The position numbers and the translations under genes were made by a program. From Acidobacteriota bacterium (GTDB taxonomy: Bacteria; Acidobacteriota; Terriglobia; Bryobacterales; UBA6623): a stretch of 64,000 nucleotides of DNA. Where the stretch lies: NCBI GenBank assembly GCA_016125275.1, contig WGMB01000003.1, positions 434,001 through 498,000 on the forward strand. The letters run 5' to 3'. Shown piece by piece: positions 34,815 to 42,717 of this stretch. The notes under the pieces were generated by a model. The model was not told the DNA's origin. It saw only the letters and a program-made list of their open reading frames with translations, and did no database searches. Positions within the stretch are counted from its first letter, which is position 1. Each line of letters opens with the position of its first letter.

Positions 34815-34841
34815 CATACTGAGTTCGTATACCTCGGTATG
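34815..34841 (+). other. Hairpin that includes the AAA ATPase start codon
   Basis: CATACTGAG (34815-34823) pairs with CTCGGTATG (34833-34841), nine pairs with one G-T wobble and a nine-base loop. The ATG at 34839 is inside the 3' arm. No ribosome site is visible. TATACC at 34828-34833 could instead be a -10 box for a leaderless message; the two readings exclude each other. Confidence 0.35.
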
Positions 34842-36185
34842 AGCGTCCAAACTCCGACTCCATCGCGCGCTGAAAGCGCCGTCCGCGCCGGAATCGAGCA
34901 GTTCGTTCCGCCGCCTCCGCGCTCGCTGGAGGAGGCAGGCGTCTCTCCCAGCCTCGTCGAGCAACTGATCCTCAAGAACCTCTACTTCCGCGGCGACGTG
35001 ATGGGCCGCGACCTGGCCAAGCTGCTGGGGCTGCAGTTCAGCGTGATCGAGCCGGTGCTCGATTTCCTCAAGCAGGCTCGGCTGGTGGAGGTGAAGAAGT
35101 CCGCCGGGTTCGGAACCGTGTCGGCCATGTTCGCCTGCAGCGACACGGGCCGCAACCGCGCCAAGGAGTACCTGGACGACAACCGCTTCCTGGGTCCGGC
35201 GCCGGTGCCGCTCAAGGAGTACTACTACGCCGTCCGCAAGCAGCGCGTCGAGCCCGGCTGGATGACCAAGCAGACGCTCAAGCAGGCGTTTTCCGGCGCG
35301 GTCACCACCGACGAGTTCTTCTCCAAGCTCGGTCCCGCAGTCAACTCCTTCAAATCGCTGCTCATCTACGGCGCGCCGGGAAACGGTAAGACCTTTCTGG
35401 CCGAGCAGTTGATGAACGTCGACACCGCGCCGATCTTCGTGCCCTACGTGCTGCAAGCCGAAGGCCAGTACATCAAGGTCTTCGACTCGCTCTACCACGA
35501 GAAGATCGACGATGACGACGACGAGATCAGCGCCCTGGTGCGGCAGGAAGAGAAGTACGACCGGCGCTGGGTGCGCTGCCGCCGTCCGTTCCTGACCACC
35601 GGCGGCGAGCTCACCATGGGCATGCTGGATCTGATGTACATCCAGGCGGCCAAGATCTACGACGCGCCCTACCAGCTCAAGGCCAACAACGGCATCTACC
35701 TGATCGACGACTTCGGCCGCCAGCAGATCACGCCGGCCGAGCTGCTCAACCGCTGGATCTACCCCCTCGACCGTGGCCGGGACTACTTGCAGTTCAACAC
35801 CGGTAGCAAGATCGAGGTGCCGTTCGAGTGCTTCCTGGTCTTCTCGTCGAACCTCAACCCCAACGACCTCGGCGACGAAGCCTTCCTGCGGCGGCTGGAG
35901 TACAAGATGTACATGGCGAACCCGACCGAGGATGAGTTCGCCGCCATCTTCCACGGCTACTGCCGCAAGCTCAAGATCGAGTGCCCGGTCGGGTTGCTCA
36001 CCGACGTCATCGAAACCCACTACCGCCGCACGGGCCGCAAGTTCCGCCGCTGCCACCCGCGCGACGTGCTGAATGTGGCCGTGGATCTGTTGCGGTTCGA
36101 GAAGCTGCCCTACGCGCTCACCAAGGAGCTGCTCAACCGAGCCTTCGAGCTCAAGTTCGTCCCGATGGAGCCTGTCGAGGGCTGA
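34839..36185 (+). CDS. AAA-type ATPase with N-terminal winged-helix domain
   Basis: 448 residues. Residues 30-110 look like a winged helix (VEQLILKNLYFRGDVMGRDLAKLLGLQFSVIEPVLDFLKQARLVEVKK). The AAA core has Walker A GAPGNGKTF near 180-188, Walker B IYLIDDFG near 286-293, and FLVFSSNLNPNDLGDEAFLRRLEYK (sensor 1 and arginine finger region) near 340-365. This DNA-binding-like ATPase family is widespread in Deltaproteobacteria-related and other phyla, but I know no proven function. It is in the same frame as RNase J, 45 nt apart, separated by a TGA. Confidence 0.75.
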   Translation: MSVQTPTPSRAESAVRAGIEQFVPPPPRSLEEAGVSPSLVEQLILKNLYFRGDVMGRDLAKLLGLQFSVIEPVLDFLKQARLVEVKKSAGFGTVSAMFACSDTGRNRAKEYLDDNRFLGPAPVPLKEYYYAVRKQRVEPGWMTKQTLKQAFSGAVTTDEFFSKLGPAVNSFKSLLIYGAPGNGKTFLAEQLMNVDTAPIFVPYVLQAEGQYIKVFDSLYHEKIDDDDDEISALVRQEEKYDRRWVRCRRPFLTTGGELTMGMLDLMYIQAAKIYDAPYQLKANNGIYLIDDFGRQQITPAELLNRWIYPLDRGRDYLQFNTGSKIEVPFECFLVFSSNLNPNDLGDEAFLRRLEYKMYMANPTEDEFAAIFHGYCRKLKIECPVGLLTDVIETHYRRTGRKFRRCHPRDVLNVAVDLLRFEKLPYALTKELLNRAFELKFVPMEPVEG

Positions 36186-36200
36186 GGGCGTTCCGTTTGG

Positions 36201-36221
36201 TACCCTTGGACCTTCGGGAGG
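36201..36221 (+). promoter_or_regulatory. -10-like box and ribosome site that fix the RNase J start
   Basis: TACCCT at 36201-36206 could start a short leader. GGGAGG at 36216-36221 is a strong Shine-Dalgarno site nine bases before a CTG codon at 36231. No ATG, GTG or TTG lies in frame between the previous stop (36183-36185) and 36285. Confidence 0.5.
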
Positions 36222-36230
36222 TTCACCGCT

Positions 36231-37910
36231 CTGTCCGATACACGACTGGAAATCGTTCCCCTGGGAGGGCTGGGCGAGTTCGGCATGAACATGTTGGCCC
36301 TGCGCTGTCAGGGCGACCTGATCGTGATCGACGCCGGCATCCTATTTCCGGGCCACGAGTTGCTCGGCGTGGACGTCATCGTCCCGGATCTGACGTGGCT
36401 GGTCGACCATGAGGACGAGCTGCGCGCGCTGATCCTCAGCCACGGCCACGAGGACCACGTGGGCGCAGTGCCCTACGTCCTCTCCGAGCTCAACCCGCCG
36501 GTCTACGCCACGGCCTTCACCGAGGCGCTGGTCCGCCGCAAGTTCGACGACCACGAGCTGGAGGAAGAGCCGGACATCCGGCGCATGGTTCCGGGCGAGA
36601 AGTTCCAGCTCGGCTGCTTCACCATCGAGCCGATTCGCGTCACCCACTCCACGGTCGACTGCGTGGCGCTGGCGATCGAGACGCCGCTCGGCGTGATCAT
36701 CCACACCGCCGACTTCAAGATCGACCAGACGCCCATCGACGGCAAGCTCTTCGACCTGCAGAAGTTCGCCGAGTACGGCCAACGCGGCGTGCTGCTGCTG
36801 CTCTCCGACTCCACCAACGTCGACCGGTCCGGCTTTACGCCTTCCGAGCGGACGGTCTATCCCGCCTTCGAGGACATCTTCTCGCGGGCTGAGAACGCGA
36901 TCTTCGTCACCTGTTTCTCCTCGTCCACGCACCGCGTGCAGCAACTCATCGACTTGTCGGTGGAGTTCGGCCGCAAGGTGTCGCTGATCGGCCGCAGCCT
37001 GACGTCGGCCAGCGAGCTGGCGCACGATCTGGGGCTGCTGCGGATTCCCGACGGCGTGATGGTCCGTCCGCAGGACCTGAGCCGTATCCCCAAGGACCAG
37101 CAGTTGGTGATCGTCTCGGGCTCCCAGGGCGAGCCGATGTCGTCGATGTCGCGGGCGGCGGTGGGAACCCACCGGCACGCCGTCATCGACGAGGACGACA
37201 TCGTGGTGCTGAGCGCGCGCGTCATTCCCGGCAACGAGAAGGCGATCTACCGCATGGTCGATCACCTCTGCCGGCGCAAGGCGGATGTGCGCTACGGCTC
37301 CCAGAACCCGCCGCTGCACGTCTCCGGTCACGCCAGCCAGGAGGAGCTGAAGCTCATCCTCAACCTGGTGCGGCCCAAGTACTTCGTGCCGGTGCACGGC
37401 GAGTACCGCCAGCTCTCACAGCACGCCCGGCTGGCCGCGCCTCTGCGCGACAACGGGCTCGAGGAGACCTTCATCCTCACCGACGGCGAATCGCTGGTGA
37501 TCGACGAGTTCGGCGCCCGCAAGGGATCCGAGGAGATCCCCGTCGGCCGCGTGCTCATCGACATGGGCACCGGCGACGAGATCCTCGAAGAGATGGTGAT
37601 TCGGGATCGTCGCCACATCTCCGAGTTCGGCGTCATCATTCCGATCGTGGCGATCGACCGCCGCACCGGCGAGATCGAGAGCGGCCCGGAGATCATCTCC
37701 CGCGGCTACGTGCTCTCCGAGGACGGCGAGCTGTCGCTCGATGCGGCCCGCCGGGTGGTGGAGAAGACCGTGGAAGGCTCGTCGCGGGAAGAGGTCGCCG
37801 ACCTCGGGCTGATGGAAGAGAAGATCCGCACGGATCTGCGGCGCTACTTCTCGCGCAAGACGTCGCGCCAGAGCCGCCCGCTGATCGTGCCCGTCATCCT
37901 CGAGACATGA
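36231..37910 (+). CDS. rnj: Ribonuclease J, apparent CTG start
   Basis: 559 residues. RNase J is a 5'-3' exo- and endoribonuclease of the beta-CASP MBL family and works in mRNA decay and rRNA maturation. LEIVPLGGLGEFGMNM near the N-terminus is the conserved opening of the family. Metal motif SHGHEDHVGA, then HTADFKID, SDSTNVDRSGFTPSE, the beta-CASP region (FSSSTHRVQQLI) and HVSGHASQEEL. The first canonical codon, ATG 36285, would cut off LEIVPLGGLGEFG, whereas CTG 36231 has an ideal ribosome site. The CTG start is therefore preferred. The stop overlaps the next gene by four bases. Confidence 0.88.
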   Translation: MSDTRLEIVPLGGLGEFGMNMLALRCQGDLIVIDAGILFPGHELLGVDVIVPDLTWLVDHEDELRALILSHGHEDHVGAVPYVLSELNPPVYATAFTEALVRRKFDDHELEEEPDIRRMVPGEKFQLGCFTIEPIRVTHSTVDCVALAIETPLGVIIHTADFKIDQTPIDGKLFDLQKFAEYGQRGVLLLLSDSTNVDRSGFTPSERTVYPAFEDIFSRAENAIFVTCFSSSTHRVQQLIDLSVEFGRKVSLIGRSLTSASELAHDLGLLRIPDGVMVRPQDLSRIPKDQQLVIVSGSQGEPMSSMSRAAVGTHRHAVIDEDDIVVLSARVIPGNEKAIYRMVDHLCRRKADVRYGSQNPPLHVSGHASQEELKLILNLVRPKYFVPVHGEYRQLSQHARLAAPLRDNGLEETFILTDGESLVIDEFGARKGSEEIPVGRVLIDMGTGDEILEEMVIRDRRHISEFGVIIPIVAIDRRTGEIESGPEIISRGYVLSEDGELSLDAARRVVEKTVEGSSREEVADLGLMEEKIRTDLRRYFSRKTSRQSRPLIVPVILET

Positions 37911-38863
37911 AGCTGCGCAAGCTGGGATCGACCGGCCTGGAGGTCTCTCCGATCGGGCTCGGGCTGGCTGCGCTGGGCCGGCCGGGCTACATCAACCTCG
38001 GACACGCCGACGACCTCGGCCACGACTACGACGTCGCCGCCATGGAGGCGCGCGCCCACACGGTTCTAGACCGCGCGTGGGAGCTCGGCGTACGGTACTT
38101 TGACGCCGCCCGCTCCTACGGCCGCGCCGAGGAGTTCCTGGCGAGCTGGCTCACGGACTCCCACGGCGGCACGGTCGGGTCCAAGTGGGGCTACACCTAC
38201 ACGGCGGGCTGGAAGACCGAAGCCGATGCGCACGAGGTGAAAGACCACACGCTCCCGACACTAACGCGGCAACACGCCGAGTCCTCGGCGCTGCTGGGCC
38301 GGCGGTTGAATCTCTACCAGATCCATTCGGCGACGCTCGAGTCGGGCGTCCTCGATCGGCCCGAGGTCTTGGCCGAGTTGGTTCGGATGCGGGAGCGCGG
38401 CGGCGTGCACATCGGGCTCTCGGTGAGCGGACCGGAGCAGGCCGCCACGATCGGCAAGGCGCTGGAAGCCCGCGTGGACGGAACCGCCGTCTTCGAGGGC
38501 GTCCAAGCCACCTGGAACCTGCTGGAGCGCTCCGCCGAGACCGCTCTGGCGGAGGCGCACGCGGCGGGCTGGGGCGTCATCGTCAAGGAGGGCTTGGCGA
38601 ACGGCCGTCTGACGCCACGTGGCGGCGAGCCTTTCTTGGAGCGGCTGGCGGAGTTGGGCCCGATCGACGCCGTCGCGCTCGGCGCGGCCTTGGCGCAGCC
38701 CTGGGCGAGCGTCGTTTTGAGCGGCGCGGCCACCGTGAAGCACCTCGAATCGAACCTGCGCGCCGCGGATCTCGCCGCGGCCCTGCCTCTCGACGGCTGG
38801 GACTCCATGCGGGAAGATCCTGCGCTTTACTGGAAGAAGCGGGCCTCGCTGGCTTGGAACTGA
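37907..38863 (+). CDS. Aldo/keto reductase
   Basis: 318 residues, cytoplasmic, NADPH dependent by family. Catalytic tetrad visible: Asp and Tyr in YFDAARSYGRAE near 65-72, Lys in GSKWGY near 92-95, His in LYQIHSATLES near 140. The fold starts with MKLRKLGSTGLEVSPIGLGLAALGRPGY. The ATG overlaps the RNase J stop (ATGA), so it is translationally coupled to rnj. Physiological substrate unknown. Confidence 0.88.
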   Translation: MKLRKLGSTGLEVSPIGLGLAALGRPGYINLGHADDLGHDYDVAAMEARAHTVLDRAWELGVRYFDAARSYGRAEEFLASWLTDSHGGTVGSKWGYTYTAGWKTEADAHEVKDHTLPTLTRQHAESSALLGRRLNLYQIHSATLESGVLDRPEVLAELVRMRERGGVHIGLSVSGPEQAATIGKALEARVDGTAVFEGVQATWNLLERSAETALAEAHAAGWGVIVKEGLANGRLTPRGGEPFLERLAELGPIDAVALGAALAQPWASVVLSGAATVKHLESNLRAADLAAALPLDGWDSMREDPALYWKKRASLAWN

Positions 38864-38893
38864 GCGCGCCCCGGCGCGGCCCCTGCGTACCCC

Positions 38894-39268
38894 ATGGATC
38901 AATACCCCAGCCTCAAGGACGCCGTGCTCGACCTCGACCCGGTGCTCATCAACACCCTGGCCGCTTTCTGGGTGGAGCGGCATCCGCAGGGCTTGGTGGT
39001 GCTGTTCCGCTTCGCCTGGTACGGGCCGAACCTGGAAGATCCCCGCAACGTTGAGCAGTATCCCGACATCCAGGTGCTGCTGCCGGCTCACCTCGACGCC
39101 GAAGAGGAGATCCGCGGGTTGGAAGAGAGCGAGCTGCTGGGGGAGTTCAACCAGATGCAACTGCGTCCGCACGTGCTGGGCAACCCGACCGACCAGCCCA
39201 AGTGGGTGGTGAAGACCCACGCCGGCTCGCAAGCCGAGCGCATCCAGTGGCGCAATTCGATCGGGTAG
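38894..39268 (+). CDS. Hypothetical protein, 124 residues
   Basis: I do not recognise a family. It has no signal peptide or membrane segment. It is acidic in the middle (LPAHLDAEEEIRGLEESELLGEFNQ) and rich in aromatic residues before that (FWVERHPQGLVVLFRFAWYGPNLED). It probably folds as a small cytoplasmic alpha/beta domain. It lies 30 nt after the aldo/keto reductase on the same strand and is convergent with recR (9-nt gap). Coding is supported by typical codon use and by filling the gap exactly. Confidence 0.6.
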   Translation: MDQYPSLKDAVLDLDPVLINTLAAFWVERHPQGLVVLFRFAWYGPNLEDPRNVEQYPDIQVLLPAHLDAEEEIRGLEESELLGEFNQMQLRPHVLGNPTDQPKWVVKTHAGSQAERIQWRNSIG

Positions 39269-39277
39269 CGGGGCGCC

Positions 39278-39880
39278 TCAGAGCTCGCGGCGGCCTTCGA
39301 TCGATTCGCTCATCGTGGCCTCGTCAATGAACTCGAGCTCGCTGCCCACGGGGATTCCCACGCCGATGCGGCTGACCTTTACGCCGAGCGGCTTGAGCAG
39401 CCGCACCAGGTAGGAGGCCGTCGTCTGCCCTTCGGTGGTGGGGCTGGTGGCCAGAATCACTTCCCGGGTTTCGCCGGCCTGCAACCGCTCCAGCAGGTTC
39501 TTGATCTTCAGGTCCTCGGGCCGGATGTTTCGCAACGGCGAGATCGAGCCGTGCAACACGTGGTAGAGGCCGTGGTACTGCCGCGTGCGCTCCACGATCA
39601 TGATGTTGTTCGGCTGCTCGAGGACGCAGATCGTGGTGTGGTCGCGCTTGGGGTCGGCGCAGATGGGACAGTGCGGCCCCTCGGCGATGTTGTTGCACAG
39701 CTCGCAGAGCTGGATCGAGCCGCGCATGGCGATGATCGCCTCCGCCAGCCGCTCGGCCTCCTCGCGCGTCACTCCCAGCAGGTGGAAGGCCAACCTCTGA
39801 GCGGACTTGGGGCCGACGCCGGGGAGGCGCTTGAGCTCGTCGACGAGGCGCGACATCGGCGCCGCGAGATCTTCATTCAT
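39278..39880 (-). CDS. recR: Recombination mediator RecR
   Basis: 200 residues, the usual size. RecR forms a ring clamp with RecO/RecF that loads RecA at gaps. HhH region LPGVGPKSAQRLAFHLL at 20-36, zinc finger CELC...CPIC at about 59-74, Toprim domain with VLEQPNNIMIVERTRQYHGLYHVLHG and ATSPTTEGQTTASYL. Last gene of the dnaX-ebfC-recR set, which is a very common arrangement. Confidence 0.95.
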   Translation of the reverse strand: MNEDLAAPMSRLVDELKRLPGVGPKSAQRLAFHLLGVTREEAERLAEAIIAMRGSIQLCELCNNIAEGPHCPICADPKRDHTTICVLEQPNNIMIVERTRQYHGLYHVLHGSISPLRNIRPEDLKIKNLLERLQAGETREVILATSPTTEGQTTASYLVRLLKPLGVKVSRIGVGIPVGSELEFIDEATMSESIEGRREL

Positions 39881-39934
39881 GGATCGAGGCTACTCCGGCC
39901 CGGCCAACCTCGGAGCGTCGGTTACCCGCGGACT

Positions 39935-40231
39935 CTAGAACAGGCCCGGGGGCAAACCCATGCCGCCCAGCAGCCCGCTCACCTTGCGCTGGCTCTCTTC
40001 GTCAACCCGCTTGGCGGCTTCGTTGACGGCTCCGCGGATCATGTCCTGCAGCATCTCCACGTCTTCCACCGCGTCGGGATCGATCTTCACGTCGAGCAGC
40101 GACTTGTTGCCGTCCATCGAGACCGTCACCATGCCGCCGCCGGTGGAGGCCTCGACCTTGATCTTCGAAATCTCCTCGCGGAGCTTCTGCTGGGCCATCT
40201 GGGCCTGCTGCATCATCTTTTGAGGGTTCAT
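39935..40231 (-). CDS. ebfC: YbaB/EbfC nucleoid-associated protein
   Basis: 98 residues. Small dimeric DNA-binding protein of the YbaB/EbfC family: a glutamine/methionine-rich first helix (MNPQKMMQQAQMAQQKLREEISKIKVEASTGGGMV), a beta sheet, and the family motif DPDAVEDVEMLQDMIRGAVNEAAKRV. It lies one base after the dnaX stop and 54 nt before recR, so it is in the same operon. Confidence 0.93.
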   Translation of the reverse strand: MNPQKMMQQAQMAQQKLREEISKIKVEASTGGGMVTVSMDGNKSLLDVKIDPDAVEDVEMLQDMIRGAVNEAAKRVDEESQRKVSGLLGGMGLPPGLF

Positions 40232-40232
40232 C

Positions 40233-42098
40233 TCAGCTAAAGTCCTTCAAGTTCCGCACTTCGCGAATCTGCCCGGGGAAGAGATCCCGAAAGGCCAGAA
40301 TGTCGGGGTCGGCGAGCGCCCGCTGCGCCGTCTCGGTTTCGAGCGGCGAGACCTCTTCGGCCGCCTCTTGGACGGAAGCCGACTGAGCCTTCTCCGCCTG
40401 GCTCAAATCGTCCCCCAGCGTAACACGCGATCCCGGCGCGAGCTTCTTCGCGGCGGTCTCGATGTGGCTCCATTCCAGCTCGACGATCGTGCGCTCCTCG
40501 TGCGGCACGCGGATGAGCAGCGCCCCGCCCTGTTGCTCCACGATCGCCTGGGCCAGCGCACCGGCGCAGAAGTCCTGCCCGGCGTCATTGAGAGACGCGA
40601 TCAGCCGCTCGCGCAGCTTCTCCGAGCCGCTCGCGGCCGGAGGCGCCGGCGGGGGTTCGTCGATCGGCGGGTGCGGCGGGGGCTCGTCCGGCGGCGTCCA
40701 AGGGTCCGGCGGCTCCTCCACCGGCGGCGGTTCGTCCGGCGGCAGCCGCGTGGGGGGCGGCGGAGGCGGCTCGATCGGCGGCGGAACCGGTGTCTGCGCC
40801 TCAACCGCAGCCGGCCTGGAATAGGCGGGCTTGGGTTGCGGAGGTTTCGGCGCCGGCGGCGAAACCCTCTCCAGCGGCGCCCGCTCGGCGCGCGGGCTCG
40901 CGGCGGCCGAAACGCGGGCCGGAATCGATTCCGACGATGACGAGCCGCGCCCGTCGGGCTCCGGCGTGGAGCCTCCGCCCAGCGCCCGCAAGGCCTCCTC
41001 GATCGACCGCAGCCGACCGGCGTAGACCATCTTCAACAGCCCCATCTCCATGTGGAAACGGGGCTGCGCGGCAGTCTGCAGATCCCTATACAGGTCGAGC
41101 AGCAACTGCAGATAGCGGCTCAGATCCTCACGGCTGAAATGCTGCAATTGCTCGGCGGCCTGCTCGCGCTCGGAGGCGCCGGCCGTTACCAGACGGGTGT
41201 CCGAGCCGGCCACCTGCATCACCAGCAGGTTGCGGAACTGCCGTGTGAGCTCGCCCACGAAGTGCTGCGGATGGCGGCCTTCGCGAAAGAGCCGATCCAC
41301 GATGTCGAGCATCGCCCCGGCGTCGTTGTCCCGCAGGGCGCTCAGGATGCGGTCGGTGATCTCCGACGGAATCGCGCCCAGCAGATCGCGCACCGCGTTG
41401 GCTTCCAGCCGGCGGCCGCACGACGCGATCGCCTGGTCCAGCGTCGACAGCGAGTCGCGGATGGAGCCGTCGCCCGACAAGGCGATGGCGACGAGCGCGT
41501 CGTCATCGGCCTCGATGCCTTCCTTGGCGCAGATCCAGCGCATCCGGTCGACGGTCTGCTCGATGTCGACGGTGCGGAACTGGAAGCTCTGGCAGCGCGA
41601 CTGGATGGTCGCCGGAATCGCCTGCGGCTCGGTGGTGCACAGGATGAAGACCACCCACTCGGGCGGCTCCTCCAGAGTCTTGAGCAGGGCGTTGAAGGCG
41701 TCCACCGTGATCTGGTGGGCCTCATCGATGATGAAGACCTTGAAGCGGTCGCGGGCCGGCCGGTAGCGCACGCTCTCGCGCAGCTCGCGGATGTCGTCGA
41801 TCCGCCGGTTCGAGGCGGCGTCGATCTCGATGACGTCCATGCACGAGCCGGCGGCGATCTCACGGGCGACGGGGTCGTTGGGATCGAAGTCCGCCTTGGG
41901 GGCGTCGCCGGCGTTGAGAGCCATCGCCACTAGGCGCGCCATCGTGGTCTTGCCGGTTCCGCGCGGGCCGGAAAAGATGTAGCCGTGGCCGATGCGGTTC
42001 TGGTCGATCGCATTCGCAACCGTGCGCTTGACGTGGTCCTGGCTGACGACGTCTTCGAAGCGCTGCGGACGATACTTGCGAGCGATGACCTGATACAT
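40233..42098 (-). CDS. dnaX: DNA polymerase III subunit gamma/tau
   Basis: 621 residues. Clamp-loader ATPase. MYQVIARKYRPQRFEDVVSQDHV at the start, Walker A GPRGTGKTT at about 45-53, Walker B FIIDEAHQIT near 123, SRC box in IQSRCQSFQF near 168. The zinc module (four Cys between Walker A and VIEIDAAS in most DnaX) is replaced by ALNAGDAPKADFDPNDPVAREIAAG with no such cysteines. Domain III ends near 365; a long proline-rich linker (about 385-500) precedes a C-terminal tau-like domain. No ribosome site is evident before ATG 42098. The SRP RNA gene lies just upstream. Confidence 0.93.
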   Translation of the reverse strand: MYQVIARKYRPQRFEDVVSQDHVKRTVANAIDQNRIGHGYIFSGPRGTGKTTMARLVAMALNAGDAPKADFDPNDPVAREIAAGSCMDVIEIDAASNRRIDDIRELRESVRYRPARDRFKVFIIDEAHQITVDAFNALLKTLEEPPEWVVFILCTTEPQAIPATIQSRCQSFQFRTVDIEQTVDRMRWICAKEGIEADDDALVAIALSGDGSIRDSLSTLDQAIASCGRRLEANAVRDLLGAIPSEITDRILSALRDNDAGAMLDIVDRLFREGRHPQHFVGELTRQFRNLLVMQVAGSDTRLVTAGASEREQAAEQLQHFSREDLSRYLQLLLDLYRDLQTAAQPRFHMEMGLLKMVYAGRLRSIEEALRALGGGSTPEPDGRGSSSSESIPARVSAAASPRAERAPLERVSPPAPKPPQPKPAYSRPAAVEAQTPVPPPIEPPPPPPTRLPPDEPPPVEEPPDPWTPPDEPPPHPPIDEPPPAPPAASGSEKLRERLIASLNDAGQDFCAGALAQAIVEQQGGALLIRVPHEERTIVELEWSHIETAAKKLAPGSRVTLGDDLSQAEKAQSASVQEAAEEVSPLETETAQRALADPDILAFRDLFPGQIREVRNLKDFS

Positions 42099-42132
42099 CG
42101 CGGGGTTTCAACAAAAGGAGAGGCGAGTGAAT

Positions 42133-42233
42133 GTGGGCCCGGGTATCTGCGGCACGCGCCAGAGACCGTTACGGCTGCTTCCTTCCGGACCTGACCGGGT
42201 TGGCGGCATAACGCTGCACAGACCCGAACCCAC
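42133..42233 (-). ncRNA. ffs: Signal recognition particle RNA, small bacterial type
   Basis: About 101 nt. The minus strand carries the invariant apical part GGTCAGGTCCGGAAGGAAGC. The ends pair: GTGGG..CGGGT at 42133-42144 (plus strand) with ACCCG..CCCAC at 42222-42233. It has no Alu domain, so it is the 4.5S-like form that binds Ffh for membrane targeting. The position directly before dnaX is a common bacterial arrangement. Confidence 0.93.
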
Positions 42234-42238
42234 GCTTT

Positions 42239-42244
42239 AGGGTA
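42239..42244 (-). promoter_or_regulatory. -10 box of the SRP RNA gene
   Basis: TACCCT on the minus strand (42244-42239) ends six bases before the G at 42233 that begins the folded RNA, which is the expected distance to a start point. This independently supports TACNNT as a -10 form in this genome. Confidence 0.5.
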
Positions 42245-42259
42245 GCACGCTGCGAGCCC

Positions 42260-42700
42260 TCAGCCGGACTCCGCCAGATACTGTTCCCAGGCCGTGACGC
42301 CGTCCTCTTGTTCGTCGGACTCGATCGAGCACGGCCGCAGACCGCGAACGTGGTCGATCGCTTGGCGGGCGGAGAGGCCGTCGCGATGCACCAGAACGCA
42401 GGCGGCCATCGCTCCGGTCCGGCCACAGCCGGCGTGGCAGTGGACGTAGTACACAGCGCCGGTCTGGTCGGCGGCGGCGATCAGTCGGCAGAGCTGTTCG
42501 ACCTGCTCGAGCTCCGGCGCCATGAACTCCGGCACCGGCATGTGGATCACCTCGAACCGCTCGTCCTCATAGGGACGCTCGGTGAGGTTGATGATCGTGG
42601 AGACGCCGATGGCCTCCAGCCAGTCCAGGTCCTGTGCGCGCGGCCAGCGGCCGGCCGCCAGCACGCCCGGCACGGGCCAGTAGTGGTCGTCGGGGCGCAT
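42260..42700 (-). CDS. Dual-specificity/tyrosine-type protein phosphatase
   Basis: 146 residues. The CX5R active-site loop is HCHAGCGRTGAM at about 92-103, with Cys and Arg present. The upstream part (WPVPGVLAAGRWPRAQDLDWLEAIGVSTIINLTERP) fits the cyclin-dependent-kinase-inhibitor-3/atypical DSP family. The general-acid Asp is probably in the IAAADQTG or EDERF region, not certain. It lies 17 nt after the DUF1501 gene on the same strand, so likely the last gene of that operon. Confidence 0.85.
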   Translation of the reverse strand: MRPDDHYWPVPGVLAAGRWPRAQDLDWLEAIGVSTIINLTERPYEDERFEVIHMPVPEFMAPELEQVEQLCRLIAAADQTGAVYYVHCHAGCGRTGAMAACVLVHRDGLSARQAIDHVRGLRPCSIESDEQEDGVTAWEQYLAESG

Positions 42701-42717
42701 CGCGGACGCCGGCCGAC

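Noticed and set aside
36183-36185. TGA between the AAA ATPase and RNase J, which share one frame, as a readthrough or selenocysteine codon
   Set aside because: RNase J has its own conserved N-terminus after a strong ribosome site, no SECIS-like hairpin is evident after the TGA, and the two proteins are unrelated.
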